A DNA stretch of 64,000 bases from Gallionella sp. (lineage in GTDB: Bacteria; Pseudomonadota; Gammaproteobacteria; Burkholderiales; Gallionellaceae). Below, in pieces: positions 8,556-16,986 of the stretch. Position 1 is the stretch's first letter. Each line of letters starts with the position of its first letter. The stretch spans positions 1 to 64,000 of the forward strand of contig JALNYK010000003.1 in NCBI GenBank assembly GCA_023229845.1, given 5' to 3'. The position numbers and the translations under genes were made by a program. Under the pieces are notes generated by a model, which did no database searches, had not been told where the DNA came from, and was given only the letters and a program-made list of their open reading frames with translations.

Positions 8556-9479
8556 TTATTCCTTGACGACCTGCACCAGGTCTCCATCGGTCAGGAACGC
8601 GCCGCCCGACTCGGCGACGGAGACGCCGGCGTCGAGACCGGCAATAATCGCTATGCGGTCGCCGAAGCGCTGGCCGATGGCGACCTTGCGTTCCTGCACC
8701 TTGCCGTCCGCGCCGATGGCGTAGACATAGGCCGCGCCATCACGCTGCACCACCGCGGATTGCGGCAAGGTCTGCGCGATCTCGTGCGCATCTCCCAGCC
8801 TGATTTCGCCGCGCGCGAACAGCCCGGCGATCAAACCCGAACCGTTCGGCAGGTCGACCAGCGCATGGCCGTAACGGGTCTGCGGATCGACCGAGGGCGA
8901 GATCGCACGCACCCGACCCTTGACGGTGCGTCCCTCGCCCACGGTAATTTCCGCCGACATACCCTTCCGCACCAGCATCAGCTCGTCCGCGGTCAGTTCG
9001 GCGCGCCATTCCAGTCGCCCCTTGCGGATCAATCGAAACAACTCTGCACCGGACTGCACCGTCGAACCGACGCTGGCGTTCGCCGCCGAGATCACGCCGT
9101 CGTCGGGCGCAATGACACGGCCCTGGATGTAATCGCCGCCGTCGCGCGTGCGGTTGCCCAGCGTCAGCAGCACGTCGCCCTGCCGCACCCAGTCACCTAT
9201 GCCAGCCTTCACCTCCATGATGCGCAATCCCGGCAACTGCGCGCCGATGATTGCCTCCTGCCATGCAGCCACGCTGCCGTTGGCGGAGATAGTCCGCATC
9301 CATTGCGCCGGCGCGGTCTGCACCGCGCGCACCGTCAGCGCGGGTTTAGCGGTCGGCTTCTGAGCGGTCTGCGCTTTCTCATCTTTGCCCGAGCAGGCGG
9401 ACAGCGCCGCCATCAATGCGAGCAAGATAACTGTTTTGACCATGCGCCCCTTGTTCGACCCTGATGTACTCATTTGCAT
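8556..9479 (-). CDS. RND efflux periplasmic adaptor (membrane fusion protein), lipoprotein
   Basis: A 307-residue adaptor with a lipoprotein signal: MVKTVILLALMAALSAC, so Cys is the likely lipidated residue. After it comes the barrel-sandwich lipoyl half motif (IIGAQLPGLRIMEVKAGIGD, then GDVLLTLGNR), a second half (RVIAPDDGVISAANASVGS), a beta-barrel domain (PQTRYGHALVDLPNGSGLIAGLFARGEI) and a membrane-proximal domain. The alpha-helical hairpin is almost absent, giving a short adaptor. It precedes the RND pump by 5 bases. The start may be 9479 (AAGGA upstream) or the Met of MVKTV about 12 codons further in (AAGGGG upstream). Confidence 0.9.
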   Translation of the reverse strand: MQMSTSGSNKGRMVKTVILLALMAALSACSGKDEKAQTAQKPTAKPALTVRAVQTAPAQWMRTISANGSVAAWQEAIIGAQLPGLRIMEVKAGIGDWVRQGDVLLTLGNRTRDGGDYIQGRVIAPDDGVISAANASVGSTVQSGAELFRLIRKGRLEWRAELTADELMLVRKGMSAEITVGEGRTVKGRVRAISPSVDPQTRYGHALVDLPNGSGLIAGLFARGEIRLGDAHEIAQTLPQSAVVQRDGAAYVYAIGADGKVQERKVAIGQRFGDRIAIIAGLDAGVSVAESGGAFLTDGDLVQVVKE

Positions 9480-9556
9480 TTCGATTTGTCCTTATGATGC
9501 TTTGCACCCGAGCGCGCGATTATGAAGCATTCCGCCGCACGATTCGCCCCGTGCGA

Positions 9557-10462
9557 TCAAACGCCGGAAAACATCCGCCACCAGCCATATAGCGTGACGA
9601 ACGACACCAGCAGCCCCACCGCGACCATCAGGTTCGCCAGATCGGGATCGAGGTCATGCTCGTTCGCGACGATGGCCGCGGTGATCATAGGCGGCATCGC
9701 CGCCTCGAACAGCGTCACCTGGATCGCCTGCCCCTGCGCACCGAACAGTTGCACATACAACAGGTAAATCGCCAGCGGCGCGAGGATGAGTTTGAAACCC
9801 AGTCCGAGTACTAGGTTGCGGCCATGCTCGGCGACATGTCCCAACCGCAGTTGCAAGCCGACCGACAGCAGCGCCAGCGGCGCGAGCGTGTCGCCCAGAC
9901 GTTTCAGCAACGTAGAGAACCAGTCCGCATACTCGACCGGGATCAGCAGCAGCGCGAGCAACAATGCGATGAACGGCGGGAAACGCACGATACGCAAGGC
10001 GATCTCCGAGGCCGTCGGCCGTCCCGAAGAATAGATGCCGGCGACGGTGATGCCCAGCACGGACAGCGTAAAGAACGAGCCGAGCTGGTCGGCGACGATG
10101 GCGGTGGCCAGCCCGCTCTGGCCGTAATAGGCCTCGACCATGGGCAGGCCGAAGAACGAGGTGTTGCCCAAGCCCCCGACCACGATCAGCGCGCCCGTCG
10201 TCGCGCGCGACAACGCCAGCCAGCGCCCCGCCAGCCAGAAGAAACCGGCCGACAGACCGAACACCAGCCAGGCCATCGCGGCAACCAACAGCACCTCGCC
10301 GGAGAGTTTCAAGTCGTGGATGTACAGCAGCGTCAGCGCCGGCAGCGAGACATGGATGATGAAGCTGTTGAGCGCGGCCGGGGCATTGTCTGGCATGCGT
10401 CCGAGGCGGCGGAGTATAATGCCTGCCGCGAAGCAGACCGAAAGCAGTATCAGGTTCGACAT
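9557..10462 (-). CDS. AEC family permease (auxin efflux carrier superfamily)
   Basis: A 301-residue membrane protein with about ten hydrophobic helices in a 5+5 arrangement typical of the AEC/BART superfamily. Family signatures are LNSFIIHVSLPALTL in the first half, GGLGNTSFFGLPMVEAYYG around the discontinuous helix, SVGLQLRLG, and EAAMPPMITAAIVANEHDLDP near the C-terminus. Members carry organic acids or amino-acid-derived compounds; no substrate can be assigned here. It points the same way as the efflux adaptor gene 77 bases downstream and is divergent from the second PilZ gene. Confidence 0.87.
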   Translation of the reverse strand: MSNLILLSVCFAAGIILRRLGRMPDNAPAALNSFIIHVSLPALTLLYIHDLKLSGEVLLVAAMAWLVFGLSAGFFWLAGRWLALSRATTGALIVVGGLGNTSFFGLPMVEAYYGQSGLATAIVADQLGSFFTLSVLGITVAGIYSSGRPTASEIALRIVRFPPFIALLLALLLIPVEYADWFSTLLKRLGDTLAPLALLSVGLQLRLGHVAEHGRNLVLGLGFKLILAPLAIYLLYVQLFGAQGQAIQVTLFEAAMPPMITAAIVANEHDLDPDLANLMVAVGLLVSFVTLYGWWRMFSGV

Positions 10463-10547
10463 TCGTGTAAGTTAAGTTCGATCAATATGCACCACGTTAC
10501 GAACCCGGACACCGGATTCCCTTCAACATTCGGAGATCGTCAACATA

Positions 10548-11030
10548 ATGAGTCCTGGTAACGAGTTTTTCAGCATAGCCGATGACAGCGAGATACCGCT
10601 CTGCGATGTCGCCGACCTGCCTGCTCTGCTGAACAAATCCAAGCCGGTGCACACCGCACCGCCCAAGGGCAGCAAGGAGCACCGCACGGTGCAGCGTTAT
10701 ATCGTGAAGTGGCGCTGCACCGCCTCCATCGACTCGCAGCAACTACACCACGGTCACATCAAGGACATCTCCGTCAGCGGCGCCGCGATCCTGCATGAGC
10801 AGAACTTCCATGCGGCAGAGTTCATCAAGTTGCATATCTATATGTCGCCACCGCCGCCGGCAAGACTGCCCTGCATCATCAGTGTGCTTTGCAAAGTCGC
10901 CTATACGCTGTTCGACTCCAAGGAACAGCGTTACAGAACGGGCGTCAGCTTCCTGAAATTCGCCACGGAATACGACCCGTCATTTCTGGACGAACACCTC
11001 AAGAAGCACTCGCTGACGGTATTGTTCTAA
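10548..11030 (+). CDS. PilZ-like domain protein, paralogue of the 4973 gene
   Basis: A 160-residue protein with a 45-residue acidic N-terminal part and a PilZ-like domain at about 50-150. Alignable with the 4973 product: QRYIVKWRCTASIDSQ against the RHIVRWHADV segment, KDISVSGAAILHEQ against HEISESGATIFL, and VAYTLFDSKEQRYRTGVSFLKFATEYDPSFLDEH against the same C-terminal block. The RxxxR motif is reduced to RYIVK, so ligand binding is doubtful while DISVSG is canonical. The two PilZ genes flank the efflux/permease block. The gene converges on thrC with a 6-base gap. Confidence 0.75.
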   Translation: MSPGNEFFSIADDSEIPLCDVADLPALLNKSKPVHTAPPKGSKEHRTVQRYIVKWRCTASIDSQQLHHGHIKDISVSGAAILHEQNFHAAEFIKLHIYMSPPPPARLPCIISVLCKVAYTLFDSKEQRYRTGVSFLKFATEYDPSFLDEHLKKHSLTVLF

Positions 11031-11036
11031 AGCGGA

Positions 11037-12470
11037 TCAGTCCGGCACGTTCGCCGAGATATACGCCTTCAGCTTCGCCACATCCGCGTCCATCACCTCG
11101 CAGCGTTGCGGCAGATTCTCGATGCCTTCCAGCTTGGCGGGACGCTCCGGTTGACGGCCCAATGCTTCCTGTATCGTCTCGGCGAATTTAGCCGGCAGCG
11201 CGGTCTCCAGGCAGATCAACGGCAGGCTCGGACGGCGCTGCTCCAGGCCGACCTTGATGCCGTCGGCGGTGTGGGTGTCGACCATCACGCCGTACTCTTC
11301 CCACAGCTCGCGTATCGTCTTCAGGCGATCTTCATGCGTGCTCTTGCCGGAGGCGAAGTCGAACTTCGGCAGGTCGTTCCAGTAGTCCGTGCCCTTGATG
11401 TCGAACGAACCGCCCGCATCCACCTTGCTCCAGAACTCGCGCACCTTCGTGCCGTCGCGCCCGACCAGATCGAACACGAAGCGCTCGAAGTTGGACGCCT
11501 TGGAGATGTCCATCGACGGGCTGCTGGTCTCGTAGGTGTGGTCGGTGCCGCGCGGACGATAGACGCCGGTGCGGAAGAACTCGTCCAGCACGTCGTTCTC
11601 GTTCGTCGCCAGAATCAGCTGGCCGATGGGCAAGCCCATCATGCGCGCGATGTGTCCGGCGCAAATGTTGCCGAAGTTGCCGGATGGCACCGAGAACGCG
11701 ACCTTCTCGTCGTTGGACTGCGTCGCGGCGAAGTAGCCCTTGAAGTAATACACGATCTGCGCCGACACGCGCCCCCAGTTTATCGAGTTGACCGTACCGA
11801 TCTTATATTGCGCCTTATAGACATGATCGTTGGACACCGCCTTCACCATATCCTGCGCATCGTCGAACATCCCCTCGATGGCGATGTTGAAAATATTCGG
11901 GTCTTGCAGCGAATACATCTGCGCGCGCTGGAAGCCCGACATCTTGCCGTTCGGCGACAGCATGAACACGCGAATGCCGCGCTTGCCGCGCATCGCGTAT
12001 TCGGCGGCGGAACCGGTGTCGCCGGAGGTCGCGCCGAGAATATTCAACTCCGCATGATCTTTCGCCAACACGTACTCGAACAGGTTGCCCAACAGCTGCA
12101 TCGCCATATCCTTGAACGCCAGCGTCGGACCGTTGGACAGTTCGAGGATATGCACCCCCGGCGCAATCGTGCGCAGCGGCGTGATCTGGGTCGCATCGCT
12201 ATCGGCGCGCCCGTTGCTGTAAACCTCGGCGGTGTAAGTCTTCGCGACGATGGCCTTGAGGTCTGCCGCGGGGATGTCGGTGGCGAACTTCGACAGCACC
12301 GCAAACGCGAGATCGGCATACGACAGTCCGCGCCAAGCGTCCAGTTCGGCGCGCGTCACCTGCGGGTATTGCTCCGGCAAGTACAGCCCGCCGTCGGGTG
12401 CTAAGCCGCCCAGCAGGATTTCGGTGAAGGTCTTCGCGGGCGCGTTGCCGCGGGTGGAGATGTATTTCAT
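11037..12470 (-). CDS. thrC: Threonine synthase
   Basis: Converts O-phosphohomoserine to threonine and phosphate with pyridoxal phosphate. The 477 residues begin MKYISTRGNAPAKTFTEILL and carry the PLP lysine in LAFKDMAMQLLG, the phosphate-binding ATSGDTGSAA, NSINWGR, and SVPSGNFGNICAG. The length and these blocks fit the long (yeast/Pseudomonas-like) class of the enzyme. It is the last gene of an alaA-hom-thrC run on the minus strand, giving the last steps from aspartate semialdehyde with hom; thrB is not in this window. Confidence 0.96.
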   Translation of the reverse strand: MKYISTRGNAPAKTFTEILLGGLAPDGGLYLPEQYPQVTRAELDAWRGLSYADLAFAVLSKFATDIPAADLKAIVAKTYTAEVYSNGRADSDATQITPLRTIAPGVHILELSNGPTLAFKDMAMQLLGNLFEYVLAKDHAELNILGATSGDTGSAAEYAMRGKRGIRVFMLSPNGKMSGFQRAQMYSLQDPNIFNIAIEGMFDDAQDMVKAVSNDHVYKAQYKIGTVNSINWGRVSAQIVYYFKGYFAATQSNDEKVAFSVPSGNFGNICAGHIARMMGLPIGQLILATNENDVLDEFFRTGVYRPRGTDHTYETSSPSMDISKASNFERFVFDLVGRDGTKVREFWSKVDAGGSFDIKGTDYWNDLPKFDFASGKSTHEDRLKTIRELWEEYGVMVDTHTADGIKVGLEQRRPSLPLICLETALPAKFAETIQEALGRQPERPAKLEGIENLPQRCEVMDADVAKLKAYISANVPD

Positions 12471-12491
12471 TTGATTACTACCTCGTCAGTT

Positions 12492-12635
12492 CCCTCTCCC
12501 TTGCAGGGAGATAACCAGCGACTTGCCCGCTTGCGGGCTTAGTCGAATGGCTAGTTGTTTCATCAGGGTTAGGGAGAGGGTAGAAGTTCAGCGCCCCTCT
12601 CCCCCAGCCCCTCTCCCGCCAGCGGGCGAGGGGAG
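12492..12635. repeat. Two palindromic CCCTCTCCC-type repeats between thrC and hom
   Basis: The first unit (12492-12580) opens CCCTCTCCCTT and closes AGGGTTAGGGAGAGGG, so its ends pair. The second (about 12592-12635) holds CCCCTCTCCCGCCAGCGGGC followed by GAGGGG and forms a strong hairpin. The same repeat type recurs at about 51095-51150 inside the ydbL gene. This fills the 170-bp hom-thrC gap; it may uncouple the two genes. Confidence 0.75.
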
Positions 12636-12640
12636 TTTGT

Positions 12641-13954
12641 TTATTTCCCTAGTTCTTCCATCCGCAGCTTCGTCACCTTGCCCGCCACCACGCCCAGCTT
12701 CTCGATCTTCGCTATCGCCGCGTTGATGCGTTTCTCGCGCGTCTGGTGCGTCAGCATGATCAGGTCGGTCTGGTCTTCGCCTTCGCCCGGTTCCTTCTGG
12801 ATCACGGCGTCGATGGAGATTTGTTCGTCGGCGAGGATGCGTGTGATGTCGGCCAGCACGCCCGGCTTGTCCTGCACGCGCAGGCGCAGGTAGTAGCTGG
12901 TCGTGACGTCGTCCATCGGCAGTATTTTCAGGTCGTCCATCGCGTCCGGCTGGAACGCCAGATGCGGCACGCGGTTCTCCGGGTCGGCGGTGTGCATGCG
13001 CGTCACGTCCACCAGATCGGCGATCACAGCACTCGCGGTCGGCTCGGCCCCTGCGCCCTTGCCGTAGTACAGCGTCGCGCCGACGGCATCGCCCTGCACC
13101 AGCACGGCGTTCATCGCGCCTTCGACGTTGGCGATCAGGCGCTTGGTCGGGATCAGCGTCGGGTGCACGCGCAGCTCGACGCCCTCGTCGGTGCGCTTGG
13201 TGATGCCCAGCAGCTTGATGCGGTAGCCGAGTTGTTCGGCGTACTTGATGTCCGCCGCGTCCAGCTTGGAGATGCCTTCAATGTAGGCCTTGTCGAACTG
13301 CATCGGGATGCCGAACGCGAGCGCGGACAGGATGGTGATCTTGTGCGCTGCGTCCACGCCCTCGATGTCGAAGGTCGGGTCGGCTTCGGCGTAGCCCAGA
13401 CGTTGCGCTTCCTTTAGCACCGTGTCGAAGCTCAGCCCCTTGTCGCGCATTTCGGACAGGATGAAGTTGGTCGTGCCGTTGATGATGCCGGCGATCCACT
13501 CGATGCGGTTCGCGGTCAGGCCTTCGCGCACCGCCTTGATGATGGGGATGCCGCCCGCGACCGCCGCCTCGAACGCAACCATCACGCCCTTGTCCTGCGC
13601 GGCCTTGAATATCTCGTTGCCGTGCGTCGCCAGCAGCGCCTTGTTCGCGGTGACCACGTGCTTGCCGTTAGAAATGGCCTTCATGACCAACTCCTTCGCG
13701 ACGCCATAGCCGCCGATGAGTTCGACGACGATGTCCACTTCAGGATCGGCCACCACCGAGAACGCATCGTCGGTGACGCGGCATGCGCCGCCGGTGACCT
13801 GTTTCGCCAGTTCCACGTTCTTGTCGGCAACCACCACGATGCGGATCGGACGGCCCGCGCGGCGGGTGATTTCTTCCGCGTTGCGCTGCAACACGGTGAA
13901 TGTGCCGCCGCCGACGGTACCGATGCCGAGGAGTCCTACGTTGATTGGTTTCAT
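12641..13954 (-). CDS. hom: Homoserine dehydrogenase
   Basis: Reduces aspartate semialdehyde to homoserine, the branch point to threonine and methionine. The 437-residue monofunctional enzyme has an N-terminal Rossmann motif GLLGIGTVGGGTF, the substrate segment AAVAGGIPIIKAVREGL with GIINGTTNFILSEM, a catalytic region DPTFDIEGVDAAHKITIL, and a C-terminal ACT domain (about 350-430; DKPGVLADITRILADEQISI), the usual site of threonine feedback inhibition. It lies between alaA and thrC on the same strand, separated from each by palindromic repeats. Confidence 0.96.
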   Translation of the reverse strand: MKPINVGLLGIGTVGGGTFTVLQRNAEEITRRAGRPIRIVVVADKNVELAKQVTGGACRVTDDAFSVVADPEVDIVVELIGGYGVAKELVMKAISNGKHVVTANKALLATHGNEIFKAAQDKGVMVAFEAAVAGGIPIIKAVREGLTANRIEWIAGIINGTTNFILSEMRDKGLSFDTVLKEAQRLGYAEADPTFDIEGVDAAHKITILSALAFGIPMQFDKAYIEGISKLDAADIKYAEQLGYRIKLLGITKRTDEGVELRVHPTLIPTKRLIANVEGAMNAVLVQGDAVGATLYYGKGAGAEPTASAVIADLVDVTRMHTADPENRVPHLAFQPDAMDDLKILPMDDVTTSYYLRLRVQDKPGVLADITRILADEQISIDAVIQKEPGEGEDQTDLIMLTHQTREKRINAAIAKIEKLGVVAGKVTKLRMEELGK

Positions 13955-13973
13955 TTCTTCATTTCCTGTTTGT

Positions 13974-14025
13974 GTAGGTCGGGATTCATCCCGACAGGAT
14001 AGCGTCGGGATGAATCCCGACCTAC
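13974..14025. repeat. REP pair: perfect 22-bp inverted repeat
   Basis: Two GTAGGTCGGG-type REP units face each other: 13974-13995 and 14004-14025, exact reverse complements over 22 bases, 8-base spacer. Each unit is itself a small hairpin, CGGGA-TTCA-TCCCG. The same unit, with a compensated stem change, flanks the transposase at 26381-26839. It sits 4 bases after the alaA stop and 19 bases before the hom start and may act as an intra-operon stem-loop. Confidence 0.9.
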
Positions 14026-14029
14026 ATTT

Positions 14030-15259
14030 TCAATTCGTGCCGTGTTGCTTGCGGTAGTTTTCCAGGAAGCGCGCGATACGGCCCATCGCATCGGCCAGAT
14101 CGTCGGCGATGGGCAGGAACACGATGCGGACATGGTCCGGATGTATCCAGTTGAAGCCGCTGCCTTGCACCACCAGCACCTTCTCCTCTTCCAGCAGTTC
14201 GAGGATGAACTGCTGGTCGTTCGCAATCGGATACATCTTCGGGTCGAAGCGAGGGAACAGGTACAGGCCCGCCTTAGGCTTGACGCAGGTCACGCCGGGA
14301 ATCGCGATCAGCAACTCGTAGGCGAGGTCGCGCTGCTTGCACAGACGACCGGTCGGTGCGACCAGGTCGTGAATGCTCTGATAGCCGCCCAGTGCGGTCT
14401 GGATCGCGAACTGTCCCGGCACGTTGGAGCACAAGCGCATCGAAGCCAATATCGTCAGGCCGTTGATGTAGTCCTGCGCGTGCTTCTTCTCGCCGGACAG
14501 CACCATCCAGCCGGCGCGGTAACCGCAGGCGCGATAATTTTTCGACAAGCCGTTCATCGTGACGAACAGCACATCGTCGGCCAGCGAAGCCATCGAAGTA
14601 TGCGTCGCACCGTCGTACAGCATCTTGTCGTAGATCTCGTCGGCGAAGATGATCAGCTGGTGTTCGCGCGCGATCTGGATGATCTCTTTCAGCATCTCGT
14701 CCGAATACAGCGCGCCGGTCGGGTTGTTCGGGTTGATGACGACGATGGCGCGGGTGTTCGGCGTGATCTTGCTGCGCATGTCGGCCAGATCCGGCATCCA
14801 CTCGCTGGCCTCGTCGCAGATGTAGTGCCGCGGCGTGCCGCCGGCCAGCGTGACCGCCGCGGTCCACAGCGGATAGTCGGGGGCCGGCACCAGCACTTCG
14901 TCGCCGGTGTTCAGCAGGCCCTGCATCGCCATCACGATCAGCTCGGACGCGCCGTTGCCAATATAGATGTCGTCCAGCCCCACGCCCCGGATGTTCTTGC
15001 CCTGGCAGTAATGCATGATCGCCTTGCGCGCCGCGAACATGCCCTTGGAATCGGAATAGCCGGACGAATTCGGCAGGTTCAGGATCACGTCCTGCTGAAT
15101 CTCTTCCGGCGCTTCGAAGCCGAAGGGCGCCAGGTTGCCGATGTTCAGCTTGATGATGCGCTGACCTTCTTCCTCCATTTGCTTGGAGCGCTCCATCACC
15201 GGGCCGCGGATGTCGTAGCACACGTTGGAGAGCTTGGTCGATTTCAGGATGGGTTTCAC
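14030..15259 (-). CDS. alaA: PLP-dependent aminotransferase, probable glutamate-pyruvate transaminase AlaA
   Basis: A 409-residue fold-type I class I/II aminotransferase. Conserved blocks include NIGNLAPFGFEAPEE, GYSDSKGMFAARKAI, GNGASELIVMAMQGLLNTGDEVL, the VINPNNPTGALYS motif, FADEIYDKMLYDG, and the PLP-lysine region MNGLSKNYRACGYRAGWMV. The length and N-terminus match E. coli AlaA (YfbQ), which makes alanine from pyruvate and glutamate. The start is a GTG at 15259. It heads the alaA-hom-thrC series and is divergent from the 15366 gene. Exact substrate preference is inferred. Confidence 0.85.
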   Translation of the reverse strand: MKPILKSTKLSNVCYDIRGPVMERSKQMEEEGQRIIKLNIGNLAPFGFEAPEEIQQDVILNLPNSSGYSDSKGMFAARKAIMHYCQGKNIRGVGLDDIYIGNGASELIVMAMQGLLNTGDEVLVPAPDYPLWTAAVTLAGGTPRHYICDEASEWMPDLADMRSKITPNTRAIVVINPNNPTGALYSDEMLKEIIQIAREHQLIIFADEIYDKMLYDGATHTSMASLADDVLFVTMNGLSKNYRACGYRAGWMVLSGEKKHAQDYINGLTILASMRLCSNVPGQFAIQTALGGYQSIHDLVAPTGRLCKQRDLAYELLIAIPGVTCVKPKAGLYLFPRFDPKMYPIANDQQFILELLEEEKVLVVQGSGFNWIHPDHVRIVFLPIADDLADAMGRIARFLENYRKQHGTN

Positions 15260-15365
15260 GTTATTTCACTCGATTCGTTCGGGGTGTCGCGCGTCCGCTC
15301 AATGTTAGAATCCGGCGCATGGACGCAACTGCCGCAAGGGGCGGGATTTTACCTGCCAGCCCCCG

Positions 15366-15761
15366 ATGCAGCAAATCGAATGGAGAACGGCCTTGAAGAT
15401 GCAACAGACTCGCCCCGACAGCACCCGGATGTTCACCGCACATGGCGCAGGCTATGTGGACGTGAACGGCGAACGCTATGATCGCAGTATCGCGGTGCGT
15501 GCCAGCGAGGTGCGCAGCGACTGGACCCCTGCCGGTTTCGACGGCCTGACCGAGGCCGATTTCGCTTATTTCCTCGAACTGAAGCCCGACGTGCTGCTGT
15601 TCGGCACCGGGGCCAAGCAGCGCTTCGCCCACCCCGGCCTGTACCGCGCGCTGACCGACGCGCGCATCGCCGTCGAGTTCATGGACACCCCGGCGGCCTG
15701 CCGCACCTACAACATCCTGGTCACGGAAGGCCGCCATGTGGTCGCAGCCATACTGCTATGA
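15366..15761 (+). CDS. Mth938/DUF498 domain protein
   Basis: A protein of about 122-131 residues with the Mth938-like (DUF498/NDUFAF3) fold. Typical segments are AHGAGYVDVNGERYDRSIAV near the N-terminus, LTEADFAYFLELKPDVLLFGTGAKQRF in the middle, and IAVEFMDTPAACRTYNILVTEGRHVVAAIL at the end. Function in bacteria is unknown; the eukaryotic relative is a complex I assembly factor. The true start is uncertain: the TTG at 15393 has GGAGAACGG at good spacing, while the ATGs at 15366 and 15399 lack it. The stop overlaps the next gene's start by ATGA. Confidence 0.82.
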   Translation: MQQIEWRTALKMQQTRPDSTRMFTAHGAGYVDVNGERYDRSIAVRASEVRSDWTPAGFDGLTEADFAYFLELKPDVLLFGTGAKQRFAHPGLYRALTDARIAVEFMDTPAACRTYNILVTEGRHVVAAILL

Positions 15762-16036
15762 GCATCGAACTGACGAAACAGACACGCACCGAGGCCATTG
15801 CTTCGATAGAGCGCTACTTTAAAGAGAATCTGGAGCAATACATGGATCAGCGGTTGGGCAACATCGCCGCCGAAGCGCTGCTCGACTTCTTCGTAAAAGA
15901 AATTGGCCCAGCGGTCTATAACAAAGCCGTAGCCGATGCGCAGCAGAGACTCCAGGCGCGGGTGATGGAACTGGACATCGAGATACAAGAAGAAGAGTTC
16001 CAGTATTGGAAAAAACCCAGTACGAATAGAAAATAG
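15758..16036 (+). CDS. DUF2164 family protein
   Basis: A 92-residue acidic, helical protein: MSIELTKQTRTEAIASIERYF, then AAEALLDFFVKEIGPAVYNKAV and a C-terminal ARVMELDIEIQEEEFQYWKK. This pattern matches the DUF2164 family of short proteobacterial proteins. No function is known. Translation is probably coupled to the upstream gene through a 4-base ATGA overlap, and the MoxR gene follows after 13 bases. Confidence 0.8.
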   Translation: MSIELTKQTRTEAIASIERYFKENLEQYMDQRLGNIAAEALLDFFVKEIGPAVYNKAVADAQQRLQARVMELDIEIQEEEFQYWKKPSTNRK

Positions 16037-16049
16037 ACCGGGAAGACAA

Positions 16050-16967
16050 ATGAACCATTCCCTGAACAACGTCATCACCCAGGCCGAACAAGTCATCGTC
16101 GGCAAGCCGCGCCAGATCCGCATGGCGCTCGCCTGCCTGCTGGCGCGAGGTCATCTGCTGATCGAAGACTTGCCGGGCGTGGGCAAGACCACGCTGGCGC
16201 AGGTGCTGGCACGCACGCTGGGGCTGGAGTTCCAGCGCATCCAGTTCACCAGCGACCTGTTGCCCGCCGACATCCTCGGCGTGTCGATCTACCAGAGGGA
16301 CAACGGCAAGTTCGAGTTCCATCCCGGCCCGATCTTCGCGCAGATGGTGCTGGCCGACGAGGTGAACCGCGCGACACCGAAAGCGCAGAGCGCGCTGCTG
16401 GAGGCGATGGAGGAGCGCCAGGTGACTATCGAAGGCACTACGCGCCCGCTGCCGGTGCCGTTTTTCGTGATCGCGACGCAGAACCCGACCTACCAGATCG
16501 GCACCTTCCCGCTGCCGGAGTCGCAGCTCGACCGCTTCCTGATGCGCATCCGCATGGGCTATCCAGACCCGCAGGCGGAACGCGGTCTGCTGTCCGGCGT
16601 GGACCGGCGCGAGATCGTCGCCGGGCTTGCGCCGCAGCTGGAAAGCGCCGAACTGCTGGCGTTACAGCAGCGCGTCCAGCAGGTATTCGTCTCGCCCGCG
16701 CTGCTCGACTACGCCCAGGCCATCCTGCGCCACACGCGCGAGGCGACGCGCTACGCCCATGGCCTGTCGCCGCGCGCAGGTCTCGCGCTGCTCGCCGCCG
16801 CGCGCGCCTGGGCGCTGCTCGACGGGCGCGATGCGGTGCTGCCGGAAGACGTGCAGGCGGTATTACCCGGCGTGGCCAGCCATCGCCTGCAGCCGCTAGG
16901 CGAGCGCGCGAAGCAGGACGGCGACGCGCTGGTGCAGGAACTGATCGCGGCGGTCGCAATTCCGTAG
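16050..16967 (+). CDS. MoxR-family AAA+ ATPase
   Basis: A 305-residue MoxR ATPase. Walker A is LPGVGKTTLAQVLA (residues about 43-56), followed by the MoxR signature FQRIQFTSDLLPADILGVSIY, Walker B VLADEVNRATPKAQSALLEAMEE, sensor 1 FVIATQNPTYQIGTFPLPESQLDRFLMR, and a C-terminal lid with HGLSPRAGLALLAAARAWALL. MoxR proteins act as chaperones that mature partner complexes, usually with VWA or DUF58 proteins. Here it starts the MoxR-DUF58-transglutaminase module that is common in proteobacteria. Confidence 0.95.
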   Translation: MNHSLNNVITQAEQVIVGKPRQIRMALACLLARGHLLIEDLPGVGKTTLAQVLARTLGLEFQRIQFTSDLLPADILGVSIYQRDNGKFEFHPGPIFAQMVLADEVNRATPKAQSALLEAMEERQVTIEGTTRPLPVPFFVIATQNPTYQIGTFPLPESQLDRFLMRIRMGYPDPQAERGLLSGVDRREIVAGLAPQLESAELLALQQRVQQVFVSPALLDYAQAILRHTREATRYAHGLSPRAGLALLAAARAWALLDGRDAVLPEDVQAVLPGVASHRLQPLGERAKQDGDALVQELIAAVAIP

Positions 16968-16986
16968 CGGACATGGAAGTTTCCCC

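Noticed and set aside
6544..8724. A 726-codon open frame on the plus strand
   Set aside because: It is antisense to the RND pump and adaptor genes, with the H/R/Q/D-rich composition of a shadow frame in GC-rich DNA.
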